Source of the DNA: an uncultured Erysipelotrichaceae bacterium
Lineage (GTDB): Bacteria > Bacillota_I > Bacilli_A > RF39 > UBA660
Assembly (NCBI GenBank): GCA_902773365.1
Contig: CACYEG010000014.1
Span: forward strand, 1-11,059
Length of the DNA: 11,059 bases
Direction: 5' to 3'
The position numbers and the translations under genes are program-made. This document shows positions 1 through 7,386 of the stretch, piece by piece. Each line of letters starts with the position of its first letter. The stretch's first letter is position 1. The notes under the pieces are model-generated. The model worked only from the letters and a program-made list of their open reading frames with translations. It did no database searches and was not told the DNA's origin.

Positions 1-1
1 A

Positions 2-1165
2 TTAATCTTTTTTAATTTTTATCTTGGACTAATTAGTAGTACTTTTTGTATATCTACCTACGCCGCTGATAAAATAGAGCTATATACTTTGAGAAATATG
101 GAGTCAAGCATATTAAAAATAATAATCATGTTTATTTTGTTTTATATATTTGACGCATCAGTTATAATCATAGGTATAGCAACATTATGTGCCACTCTTT
201 ATCAATTTGCTTTTTATTATCACTACAAAAATAAATTTTTACCATTTGTTAAAATTAAAAAGAAGTACTTTGAATTAAAAAAGGTGTTTGAAATTTTTTT
301 GGCAGGTATCTGGAATACTTTAACAAGAATAGGACAAATATTATCTGACGGTCTTGACCTATTAATAGCGAATTTATTTATTAATCCAATTGCAATGGGA
401 CAACTATCAATTGCTAAAGTAATATCATCAAGTGTAAGCTTGCTTACTGTATCTTTAGTAAATGTTTTTCAACCAAGCATCACTAGGTTTTATGCTACGA
501 ATGATTCTAAAGTAACAGATGAAATAAAATTTGCAATGAAGGTAGTATCTTTCTTATCTAATATTCTCTTATCTGGCATACTGGCATTAGGTGTATATTT
601 TTATAAAATGTGGTTACCTGAAGAAAATACAAAATTACTATACACTTTAACTGTTATTACTTTATTTTCTAATGTAATAGGTACAAGCGTAAACCCGTTA
701 TTTTCTGTTTTTACTATTACTAACAAGCTTAAAATCAATTCTATTATCACACTTGTCACTGGCTTTTTAAATGTTCTTATTGTATATGTTTTAATTAAAG
801 CTGATGTTTTAACTAATCCAATCTATGCAGTTGCTTCAGTAAGCGTTATAACAGGGGCGATTATTAATTTGACATTTGTTCCAATGTATTCAGCTCATTG
901 CCTGGGCAAAGCAAAAACCACTTTTTATGAACCTATTTTAAAATCCCTAATTTCCATTGTATTATTAGTAGGTATATTTTGGGGGATATCTAAGCTTATA
1001 GTTATAAATTCTTGGCTAAAACTACTAATTGTTGGGGCAATATCCAGCATAATAGGAATAGGTGTCTCAATATTTATAATGTTTAATAAGAGTGAAATCA
1101 ATAAAATTTTATTAAAACTTAACGGACATTTAAGAAAGGTAAAATTAAATGGAAAGAATATTTAA
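2..1165 (+). CDS. Wzx-type polysaccharide flippase (MATE/MOP superfamily), 5'-truncated by window edge
   Basis: The protein probably flips undecaprenyl-linked sugar repeat units across the cytoplasmic membrane. The frame is open from base 2 with no stop. The in-frame TTG at 89 lies inside the protein and is not a real start, because the codons before it already read as membrane protein (a Phe/Leu/Ile-rich run). There are 387 visible residues. Family members usually have about 450-500, so roughly the first 100 are missing. Most of the visible protein is hydrophobic helices separated by short basic loops. A central stretch at about nt 296-520 (polar helix with Asp-Gly-Leu-Asp, then Phe-Gln-Pro-Ser) resembles the start of the second half of MOP flippases. 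The C-terminus is a basic cytoplasmic tail. The gene overlaps the GT-D gene by 17 nt and sits with glycosyltransferases, which supports a flippase over a drug exporter. The family call is firm; the substrate is unknown. Confidence 0.85.
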   Translation, partial: LIFFNFYLGLISSTFCISTYAADKIELYTLRNMESSILKIIIMFILFYIFDASVIIIGIATLCATLYQFAFYYHYKNKFLPFVKIKKKYFELKKVFEIFLAGIWNTLTRIGQILSDGLDLLIANLFINPIAMGQLSIAKVISSSVSLLTVSLVNVFQPSITRFYATNDSKVTDEIKFAMKVVSFLSNILLSGILALGVYFYKMWLPEENTKLLYTLTVITLFSNVIGTSVNPLFSVFTITNKLKINSIITLVTGFLNVLIVYVLIKADVLTNPIYAVASVSVITGAIINLTFVPMYSAHCLGKAKTTFYEPILKSLISIVLLVGIFWGISKLIVINSWLKLLIVGAISSIIGIGVSIFIMFNKSEINKILLKLNGHLRKVKLNGKNI

Positions 1166-2063
1166 ATCAATAAAACATTTTATAAGACTAACTTATCTAT
1201 ATTTAATTACAAGAACAAATTATTGTATATATCATGTTCCAAAAGTGTTGGGAACAAGTGATTCATTGAAAAAAATTTCTCATGAAAAACTATCCATTTC
1301 CAGATACGGAGATGGAGAATTTATGATTATGTATGGAAAATCCATAAAGTTTCAAAATTTCGATAAAAATCTCCAAGAGCGACTTGAGGAAATATTGTAT
1401 AAAAATAATGAAAAAGGTTTCAAGGTTTGTATTCCCAATATATATAAATTTAAGGAAACTAGAAAAATTAAATATGATGAAGAAGTGTTTTGGTTAGAGC
1501 AAATAAGAAAGTATCCCCAAATATATTTAAATAAAAAACTACAAAATTCTTTATATTTAGATTCCTTTATTTCTAGATTTTATATTCGCTATAAAAATAA
1601 TAAAGAGTCAGGTGATTATTTAAAACAACTTAGAAGTCTTTGGGGAAATAAAAAAATAATAATTGTAGAGGGTGAATTTAGTAGATTAGGGGTTAATAAT
1701 AATCTATTTGCAAATGCTAGTGGCATAAAAAGAATTCTTTGCCCTAGCAAAGATGCTTTTGATTATTATGATGAAATATTAAACATAATTTTGAAAGAAG
1801 TGAAAAATGAGTTAATTTTATTGGCGTTGGGACCTACAGCAACTGTACTGGCATATGACCTCTATAAAAATGGTAAGCGAGCTATTGACATTGGCCACAT
1901 AGACTTAGAATATGAATGGTATTTGAGGAAGGCAACTAAAAAGATTGCAATACAAAATAAAATAGTAAACGAGGTGGAAAATCAAGGAAACATTGAAGAA
2001 GAGCTAAATAAAGATTATCAAAATAGTATTATTTGTAGAATAGGAGAAAAAAATGAAATTTAG
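1149..2063 (+). CDS. GT-D fold glycosyltransferase (PF08759 type, formerly DUF1792)
   Basis: A cytoplasmic glycosyltransferase of the GT-D fold, the family of the streptococcal dGT1 enzyme that adds glucose to the Fap1 glycan. It has 304 residues. The family's metal-binding DxE motif is visible as Asp55-Gly-Glu57 within SRYGDGEF (51-58). Other family blocks are VEGEFSRLG (173-181) followed by NNNLF and RILCPS (195-200), LALGPTA (225-231), and IGHIDLEYEWY (248-258). The ATG at 1149 is preceded by AAGAAAGG at 1132-1139. It overlaps the flippase by 17 nt and the next glycosyltransferase by 11 nt, so translation is probably coupled. The final 40 or so residues are charged, as is common in the family. 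The role is transfer of one sugar in repeat-unit assembly; donor and acceptor cannot be read from the sequence. A complete, intact gene. Confidence 0.88.
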   Translation: MERIFKSIKHFIRLTYLYLITRTNYCIYHVPKVLGTSDSLKKISHEKLSISRYGDGEFMIMYGKSIKFQNFDKNLQERLEEILYKNNEKGFKVCIPNIYKFKETRKIKYDEEVFWLEQIRKYPQIYLNKKLQNSLYLDSFISRFYIRYKNNKESGDYLKQLRSLWGNKKIIIVEGEFSRLGVNNNLFANASGIKRILCPSKDAFDYYDEILNIILKEVKNELILLALGPTATVLAYDLYKNGKRAIDIGHIDLEYEWYLRKATKKIAIQNKIVNEVENQGNIEEELNKDYQNSIICRIGEKNEI

Positions 2064-3009
2064 TATAATCGTACCAATATATAATGTAGAAAAATATATA
2101 GAAAAATGCATGGAGAGTATTAACGGTCAAACATATAAAAAATATGAAGTTTTGCTAATAAATGATGGAAGTCCAGACAATTCAGAAAAAATAATTAAGA
2201 AATACATCAAAGGAAAAGATAAGTTTAAGTATTTTAAAAAGACAAATGGTGGATTATCTGATGCTAGAAACTACGGAGCAAAGAAAGCAACTGGTGAATA
2301 TCTTTTATTTGTAGATTCCGATGATTATATTTCTCCTAATCTTTTAGAAGAACTAGATAAATCTATATCTCTAAATGCCTGTGATGTAGTAAAGTTCAAT
2401 TATAGAACAGTTTATGAAAATGGAAAAGAAGAGGACCATTTTAAAACTAATTTTCAATGCTTACCAATAGATGAAGCTCTTAAGCAATTATTAAAAGATG
2501 AAATGCTCGAACCTGCATGGTTATACTGCTATAAAAGAGAATTTTGGGAAGCAAACAAATTTGAATATTACAAAGGTAGAGTTCATGAAGACTATGGATT
2601 AACTCCACTTGTGCTAATGTCAGCTAGAACAGTATCTAGTGTTGAATATGTCGGATATAATTATCTTAATAGAGATGGTAGTATTACAAATAGTCCAAGC
2701 AATGAAAAATTATGGAAACGTTTTAATGATTGCTATAATTTCTGGAAAGAGAATATTCCACTAATAACGGATTGTACTAATATAAACACATTTTCAAAAA
2801 AATTGTTAATAAGTTTTTATACAAATGGTATAATTGACAAAGTGAATATATTAAATAAATCCTCACAGAAAAAAGCAAGCAAAATTCTTCGCCGCGAAAA
2901 AATACATAAGTATTTGCTTGATGACACTTTTAAAAGAAAAATAAAAAAAATTCTCATCATAATAAGTCCTTACATTTATATACATGTAGCGAATTGGAGG
3001 TCTAAGTAA
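2053..3009 (+). CDS. Family 2 glycosyltransferase (GT-A fold), first of two
   Basis: A cytoplasmic inverting sugar transferase using a nucleotide sugar to extend the lipid-linked repeat unit. It has 318 residues. The GT2 domain starts at once (FSIIVPIYN, 3-11), with the nucleotide-binding INDGSPDN (36-43), NGGLSDARN (65-73), the metal-binding DSD (88-90) and a His-Glu-Asp at 178-180 that fits the catalytic-base motif. After about residue 215 the protein is Lys-rich and helical, ending in a hydrophobic stretch (about 296-313) that may touch the membrane. AGGAG at 2042-2046 lies 6 nt before the ATG. The gene overlaps the GT-D gene by 11 nt and shares TAATG with the next gene. The family assignment is firm; the sugar is unknown. 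Confidence 0.92.
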   Translation: MKFSIIVPIYNVEKYIEKCMESINGQTYKKYEVLLINDGSPDNSEKIIKKYIKGKDKFKYFKKTNGGLSDARNYGAKKATGEYLLFVDSDDYISPNLLEELDKSISLNACDVVKFNYRTVYENGKEEDHFKTNFQCLPIDEALKQLLKDEMLEPAWLYCYKREFWEANKFEYYKGRVHEDYGLTPLVLMSARTVSSVEYVGYNYLNRDGSITNSPSNEKLWKRFNDCYNFWKENIPLITDCTNINTFSKKLLISFYTNGIIDKVNILNKSSQKKASKILRREKIHKYLLDDTFKRKIKKILIIISPYIYIHVANWRSK

Positions 3010-3965
3010 TGATAGATGTATCGGTCATTATTCCATGTTATAATGCGGAAGACTATATAGATAAATGTTTAAATATTATTTTAAGTGATAAATTAAAAAA
3101 TATTGAAGTTATTTTAATAAATGATGGTAGTAAAGATAACACAATTAATAAACTAAATAAATATAAAAAGGAGTATAAACAAATTAAAATAATCGATCAA
3201 GAAAATGCCGGGCAAGCAATTGCAAGAAATAGAGCGTTATCTAAGGCTAAAGGCAAATATATAATGTTTGTTGATATAGATGATTTTTTAGAAAAAGATG
3301 CGCTTTATAAAATGTTTACAGCAGCAGAAAAAAACAAATCTGATTACGTATACTGTGACTTTTATAAGCACTATGAAAAAAGCGATGAAGTGTTTAGAAA
3401 TAATAAAATTCAAGATACTAAGAAGAATGCAATATTAGCTAATTACGCACCTTGGGGAAAACTCATAAGTAGGGAACTTATAAAAGAGATAGATTTTAAA
3501 TTCTTAGAGGGAAAAATATTTGAAGATATTGCAGTTATGCCTTTAACTGCTGCAAAAAGTAAAAAGCCATATTATTTAGCTGAACCATTATATTACTACA
3601 ATTTGGCAAATGTAAATTCCACTATTAGAACACCCAAATACAAGAAAAAGTATGAAGATATTTTTGAAGTATCAGACTATATTTATGAACAATTTGTTCA
3701 TGATAATAATATCTTTAAGTATAAAGATGAGTTTGAATATATTTTCTTAAATGGAATATTAAGATGTAACGTGCTCCTTTTCTCTAAGTATAAGGAAGGC
3801 CTTATAAATATTGGTAAATTGAGGAAAAATGTACTTAAAAAATTCCCGAATATTCAGAACAATAAATATGCAAAAGAAGAAAATGTAAAGACGCGATTTA
3901 TAACGCAACTTACTTTACACTTGCCTCCAAAACTATTATATATGATTAAAAAAATTGTTAACTGA
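3009..3965 (+). CDS. Family 2 glycosyltransferase (GT-A fold), second of two
   Basis: A second GT2 enzyme, also 318 residues. Visible motifs are VSVIIPCYN (4-12), LINDGSKDN (37-45), AGQAIARNRA (67-76), the metal-binding DID (89-91) and FED (171-173) for the catalytic base. Outside these motifs it differs clearly from its neighbour, so it is a distant paralogue that probably adds a different sugar or linkage. It starts at an ATG overlapping the previous stop (TAATG), with GGAGG at 2996-3000 placed 8 nt upstream. That arrangement indicates coupling by termination and re-initiation. Its TGA stop lies inside the left arm of a transcription terminator, so it is the last gene of this operon. The stop at TGA with a terminator on top shows TGA is not read as Trp here. 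Confidence 0.92.
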   Translation: MIDVSVIIPCYNAEDYIDKCLNIILSDKLKNIEVILINDGSKDNTINKLNKYKKEYKQIKIIDQENAGQAIARNRALSKAKGKYIMFVDIDDFLEKDALYKMFTAAEKNKSDYVYCDFYKHYEKSDEVFRNNKIQDTKKNAILANYAPWGKLISRELIKEIDFKFLEGKIFEDIAVMPLTAAKSKKPYYLAEPLYYYNLANVNSTIRTPKYKKKYEDIFEVSDYIYEQFVHDNNIFKYKDEFEYIFLNGILRCNVLLFSKYKEGLINIGKLRKNVLKKFPNIQNNKYAKEENVKTRFITQLTLHLPPKLLYMIKKIVN

Positions 3966-3994
3966 TATAAACAAATATTGCAGTTAACTTTTTT
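3957..3994 (+). terminator. Rho-independent terminator overlapping a stop codon
   Basis: GTTAACTG (3957-3964) pairs perfectly with CAGTTAAC (3981-3988) and is followed directly by six T (3989-3994). Inside the loop ATAT at 3965-3968 can pair with ATAT at 3975-3978, which would leave a two-base bulge. The TGA stop of the GT2 gene is at 3963-3965, so the hairpin starts within the coding sequence. It separates the glycosyltransferase operon from the large fusion gene. The stem has only three G-C pairs, so some read-through is possible. Confidence 0.75.
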
Positions 3995-4006
3995 CTTTGG
4001 TAATAT
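3978..4006 (+). promoter_or_regulatory. Possible promoter for the polymerase-GT fusion gene
   Basis: TTGCAG (3978-3983), a 17-nt spacer, then TAATAT (4001-4006) preceded by TGG, which is an extended -10 signature like those of other promoters in the window. The -35 match is weak (TTG only) and lies in the loop and right arm of the terminator. TATATT at 4023-4028 is another -10 candidate but has no convincing -35. A promoter is expected between the terminator and the ATG at 4049; which box is used is uncertain. Confidence 0.35.
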
Positions 4007-4048
4007 ATTGATAAGAAGACTCTATATTTATTAGAAAGAAGTTACTAC

Positions 4049-7000
4049 ATGAAATATATAAAAAGCAATTGGCTTATAATTATTATTACAATTCTTCCAT
4101 TATTGGATATATTTAATTATTTTTTTATTACGTCAAAAGCAAATATGGTTTTAACTGTAGCTAGATTTTTAATCATGCCAGCAGTATTTTTAATATCTTT
4201 TTTAAAATCGGAAAGTAAGAAAAAATATTATATTTACTTATCTGTTGTGTTTATTTATACATTATGCCACTGTATATCATGTTATATATCGGGCTACATA
4301 AACATTATTGAAGATCTTGAAAATATGTTGAGAATTTTATATTTGCCAACACTCTTATTTTCATTTAGTGATACACTAAAAACAGCTCGGGATGAACAAA
4401 ATGTAAGAGCTGGTTTGAGTTTTGCTTTTGCCATAATAATATTGTCTATAATTATTTCCTTCCTAACGGGCGATGTCGTATATACATATGACCAAAATAT
4501 CGGAATAAATGGGTGGTTTTATAATAAGAACACCCAAAGCTTGATTGTTGTAATGCTTTCATATATTTGCGCAATGTACTCACTTAAGGGAAAACTTTAC
4601 TATCCACTAATTATTATTATAGGTAGTTATTTATTTTTGAACGGAACTAAGACATCTTATGCAGCACTTATAATTCTATTATTAATGCTTTCATTCTACT
4701 GTATATTTGAATTAAAAAACATTAAAAAAACTGCTTTTACAGTAGGAATTTTAGTTATATCTCTTGTATTATTCGATTATACTCCAATGATGAGAAAATT
4801 AAATATTTATAATTATGCTCAAAACGAGAAAAATATTTCTCAAAAAGAACTCATTGATATAATCGATATAGAAAAAAAAGAAGATATAGAAGAAAAAGAA
4901 GCAGAAAAAGTTAAAAAAAATAAGATTCAAGCTTATATATTATTATATAAAGAGTATGACTTAGGCTCGTTAATTAATAAATTTGGAATAAAGAATGTAT
5001 TAAAAAAGTACAATTATTCTACTGACGCATTTGATTTATCTAATGTAAGAAAAAAGAAAAAAATAACGGCTTCGTTAATATATGATGAAGAAGCTATATA
5101 TAGTCATTTTTTTGGCTTTGAATTCACAAAAATTAAAAATTTAGAATCTGATGAAAGCTTAGATCTAGAAACGGATTTGTCGGCAATTTTCTATTATACC
5201 GGATACATCGGTTTTGCACTATATATTGCGTTTTTATGTTATTATCTTATCAGCATATTTAAATCTTTCATTAATAATCCTATTTTAATTATTAAAGGCG
5301 AATATACAGTGTGGATAATTACAGTTATGCTAATGCTTTCGACGACCGAACTTACGGGTGCTCTATTAAGAAGGCCAAATGCGAGTATCTATTTTGTCAT
5401 TTTAATAGCAATTGCTTATAATAAAATTCATTTAGCAACTAAAGATAAAGAAAACAAGATAACCTTTTTAAATTTGCATTTAGGCTACGGTGGAATAGAA
5501 ACTGCCACTATAAATACCGCAAATGCTCTTTCCAAAAAATATAATGTTGAAATAATATCGTTTTATAATTTAAAAAATAATCAAGAATCACTTATAGATA
5601 ATAATGTTTCGATTAAACATCTCTACAATGGAGAACCAAATAGAGAAAAAGTGATTGATAGTATTAGAAATTTTAAAGTTTTTTCAATTATTAAAGAGGG
5701 AATAACAGCTACAAAAATTTTATTCTTAAAAAAGTATCTTATAATTCGGGAAATTCGCAATTCTAATAGTAAGTTTATAGTGTCTACAAGATACGACTTT
5801 AGCAAAATTTTGTCGCTTTATAAACCTTATAATACTATTGCAATAGCGCAAGAACATCATCATCATAATGGCAATAATAAATATATAAAAGTACTAAGTA
5901 AAGAATATAAAAACATCGATTATCTATTTGCTTTGACAGAATCGCTAAAGAATGATTATAAAAAGTTTCTTTCTAATAATAAGTATACAAAGATTATTGT
6001 TATGCCAAATATGATAGATATACCAAGAATTATAGATAAAAAAGAGAATAATGGTACCATTATCAGTGTTGGTAGACTTGCAAAGGGAAAATGTGTTGAT
6101 GAACTCGTCGATATTTCTAAAAATATTGATGAAATAAAAAAATTTTTAATCATAGGCGATGGCGATGAATATAATTCTCTAAGAGAAAAAATCAAGTCAA
6201 ATAATACATTACATAAAAAAGTTGAACTGTTAGGGTACCATAAACGAGAGGAGATAGCTTCATATTATTTGAAATCGTCAGTATTCATTATGGCATCTAA
6301 AACAGAAGGACTCCCTATGGTATTATTAGAAGCAATGAGTTATGGCTTGCCGTGCATTGCGTATAAAACCGAGAGCGGAGTATCAGATATTATAGACGAT
6401 GGAATAAATGGATACGTGATCGAATCTAGGAATCAAGAAGACTTTGCTGCTAAATTAAAACATTTGATTACAAACCCAAAACTTTTTGAAAAAATGAGCA
6501 GCGAGGCTTTAAAAAAAGCAGAAAAGTTTTCTGCAGATAATATTGTAAAAAAATGGGAAGAGATATTAATGGAAAATAATTCAAACAAATGGATGACGGA
6601 CTTATTTGACAAATCTTATAAATCAACAAAAGATAGATTTGTTAAATTGTTAAAAACATCGCTAAAAAATGGAGAAAGAACTTTTGTTGTAACTGCTAAT
6701 CCGGAAGCATTTATGATTGCGAGAGATGATTTAGAATATCGTAAATTACTCATGGATAAAAATACTACTATAGTTGCTGACGGAATAGGACTAATAAAAG
6801 CCGGGAATATACTCGATTACAAATTTGAAGAACGTATACCGGGAGTTGAAATATCAGAAGAGTTATTAAAAGAATGTAATAAACTTAAGAAAAAGGTATT
6901 TCTATTCGGAGCAAAGGAAGAAGTTATTACTAAGTTAAAGGAAGTCATAAAAAGTAAATATCCAAATATAAAAATTGTTGGAGCGATAAATGGCTATATC

Positions 7001-7306
7001 GTGGACAAAGATTCTGTTTTTACCGATATCAAAAAAAGTGATAGTGACTTAATATTAGTAGCATTGGGAATGCCTTTACAAGAAAAACTAATATATAAGC
7101 ATTTAAATAGCTTTAACAAGGGCATTTTTATAGGAGTAGGTGGAACATTCGACGTATTAAGTGGTACAAAACCTAGAGCTCCTAAGATATTCATTAAGTG
7201 TAATCTCGAATGGTTATATAGATTAATGAAGGAACCAAAACGAATAAAAAGGTTTTATAATAATAATGTTAAATTTCTCTTCTTTATAAAAAAAATGAAG
7301 AAATAA
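4049..7306 (+). CDS. Triple fusion: Wzy/O-antigen-ligase-like polymerase + GT4 glycosyltransferase + WecG/TagA/CpsF (GT26)
   Basis: A 1085-residue membrane protein with three parts. Residues 1-460 carry about 10-12 hydrophobic helices and one large, probably extracytoplasmic, region (about 251-376) that is Glu/Lys-rich at 260-295. This matches Wzy polymerases or O-antigen ligases. Residues 471-842 are a GT4 (GT-B fold) enzyme: HLGYGGIET (477-485), a His-rich loop (603-606), SVGRLAKGK (673-681), IGDGDE (702-707) and the donor-binding EX7E pair Glu753/Glu761. Residues 848-1085 are a WecG/TagA/CpsF transferase: TANPEAF (882-888), VADGIG (909-914), ERIPGVE (928-934), VALGMPLQEK (1004-1013), GVGGTFDVLSG (1029-1039) and a basic tail. 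Relatives add ManNAc or ManNAcA to GlcNAc-PP-undecaprenol. The ATG at 4049 has GAAAGAAG at 4034-4041. Basic residues at the N-terminus and after the last helix suggest both ends, and hence both transferases, are cytoplasmic. The domain calls are firm; whether the first part polymerises or ligates is open. Confidence 0.87.
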   Translation: MKYIKSNWLIIIITILPLLDIFNYFFITSKANMVLTVARFLIMPAVFLISFLKSESKKKYYIYLSVVFIYTLCHCISCYISGYINIIEDLENMLRILYLPTLLFSFSDTLKTARDEQNVRAGLSFAFAIIILSIIISFLTGDVVYTYDQNIGINGWFYNKNTQSLIVVMLSYICAMYSLKGKLYYPLIIIIGSYLFLNGTKTSYAALIILLLMLSFYCIFELKNIKKTAFTVGILVISLVLFDYTPMMRKLNIYNYAQNEKNISQKELIDIIDIEKKEDIEEKEAEKVKKNKIQAYILLYKEYDLGSLINKFGIKNVLKKYNYSTDAFDLSNVRKKKKITASLIYDEEAIYSHFFGFEFTKIKNLESDESLDLETDLSAIFYYTGYIGFALYIAFLCYYLISIFKSFINNPILIIKGEYTVWIITVMLMLSTTELTGALLRRPNASIYFVILIAIAYNKIHLATKDKENKITFLNLHLGYGGIETATINTANALSKKYNVEIISFYNLKNNQESLIDNNVSIKHLYNGEPNREKVIDSIRNFKVFSIIKEGITATKILFLKKYLIIREIRNSNSKFIVSTRYDFSKILSLYKPYNTIAIAQEHHHHNGNNKYIKVLSKEYKNIDYLFALTESLKNDYKKFLSNNKYTKIIVMPNMIDIPRIIDKKENNGTIISVGRLAKGKCVDELVDISKNIDEIKKFLIIGDGDEYNSLREKIKSNNTLHKKVELLGYHKREEIASYYLKSSVFIMASKTEGLPMVLLEAMSYGLPCIAYKTESGVSDIIDDGINGYVIESRNQEDFAAKLKHLITNPKLFEKMSSEALKKAEKFSADNIVKKWEEILMENNSNKWMTDLFDKSYKSTKDRFVKLLKTSLKNGERTFVVTANPEAFMIARDDLEYRKLLMDKNTTIVADGIGLIKAGNILDYKFEERIPGVEISEELLKECNKLKKKVFLFGAKEEVITKLKEVIKSKYPNIKIVGAINGYIVDKDSVFTDIKKSDSDLILVALGMPLQEKLIYKHLNSFNKGIFIGVGGTFDVLSGTKPRAPKIFIKCNLEWLYRLMKEPKRIKRFYNNNVKFLFFIKKMKK
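6555..6571 (+). promoter_or_regulatory. Possible internal ribosome binding site and start for the GT26 domain
   Basis: Within the fusion gene, the purine-rich GGGAAGAG (6555-6562) lies 6 nt before an in-frame ATG (6569-6571), which is codon 841 and falls exactly at the GT4/GT26 boundary. Starting there would give a 245-residue protein, close to the usual size of free-standing WecG/TagA enzymes. It may be an active second start or a relic of a once separate gene. Purine-rich stretches are common in AT-rich coding sequence, so this is tentative. Confidence 0.3.
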
Positions 7307-7308
7307 AT

Positions 7309-7337
7309 GGCAAAATCATAATCGGTTTTGCTTTTTT
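7309..7337 (+). terminator. Rho-independent terminator after the fusion gene
   Basis: GCAAAATC (7310-7317) pairs with GGTTTTGC (7324-7331), with one G-T pair and a 6-nt loop, followed by six T (7332-7337). It begins 3 nt after the TAA stop of the fusion gene and directly precedes the next promoter, so the fusion gene is probably transcribed as a single-gene unit. Confidence 0.85.
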
Positions 7338-7338
7338 A

Positions 7339-7367
7339 TTGAGCTAAAAAAAATATTATGATATTAT
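7339..7367 (+). promoter_or_regulatory. Extended -10 vegetative promoter of the LtaS-like/cyclophilin unit
   Basis: TTGAGC (7339-7344), a 17-nt spacer, then TATTAT (7362-7367) preceded by TGA, an extended -10 (TGn). It starts 2 nt after the previous terminator's T-run. The spacer contains eight consecutive A (7346-7353). The expected transcript start is near 7374, which would put the ribosome binding site at the very 5' end of the mRNA. Confidence 0.65.
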
Positions 7368-7373
7368 AAAATT

Positions 7374-7377
7374 GGTG
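7374..7377 (+). promoter_or_regulatory. Ribosome binding site that decides the start of the LtaS-like gene
   Basis: GGTG at 7374-7377 lies 9 nt before the ATG at 7387. The longer reading frame from TTG 7372 would start in front of this site, and the ATG at 7381 is only 3 nt after it, so 7387 is the best start. The same GGTG core serves the hsp20 gene and the Lys-rich gene. Confidence 0.6.
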
Positions 7378-7386
7378 TTGATGTGT

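Noticed and set aside
89..100. TTG at 89 as the start of the flippase gene.
   Set aside because: The frame is open and membrane-protein-like back to base 2, no ribosome binding site precedes 89, and a start there would leave the protein about 100 residues short.
2053..3965. The two adjacent GT2 genes, both 318 codons long, as a recent tandem duplication.
   Set aside because: Similarity is limited to family motifs and the C-terminal halves differ, so equal length is coincidence or very old paralogy.
3963..3965. TGA read as Trp (Mycoplasma-type code), which would extend the second GT2 protein.
   Set aside because: The TGA is inside a terminator hairpin, the extension shows nothing protein-like, and Trp residues in the window are encoded by TGG.
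5420..5470. A hidden frameshift or missed stop between the polymerase and GT4 parts.
   Set aside because: The frame continues without a break, no ATG with a ribosome binding site occurs at the junction, and motifs on both sides are intact.
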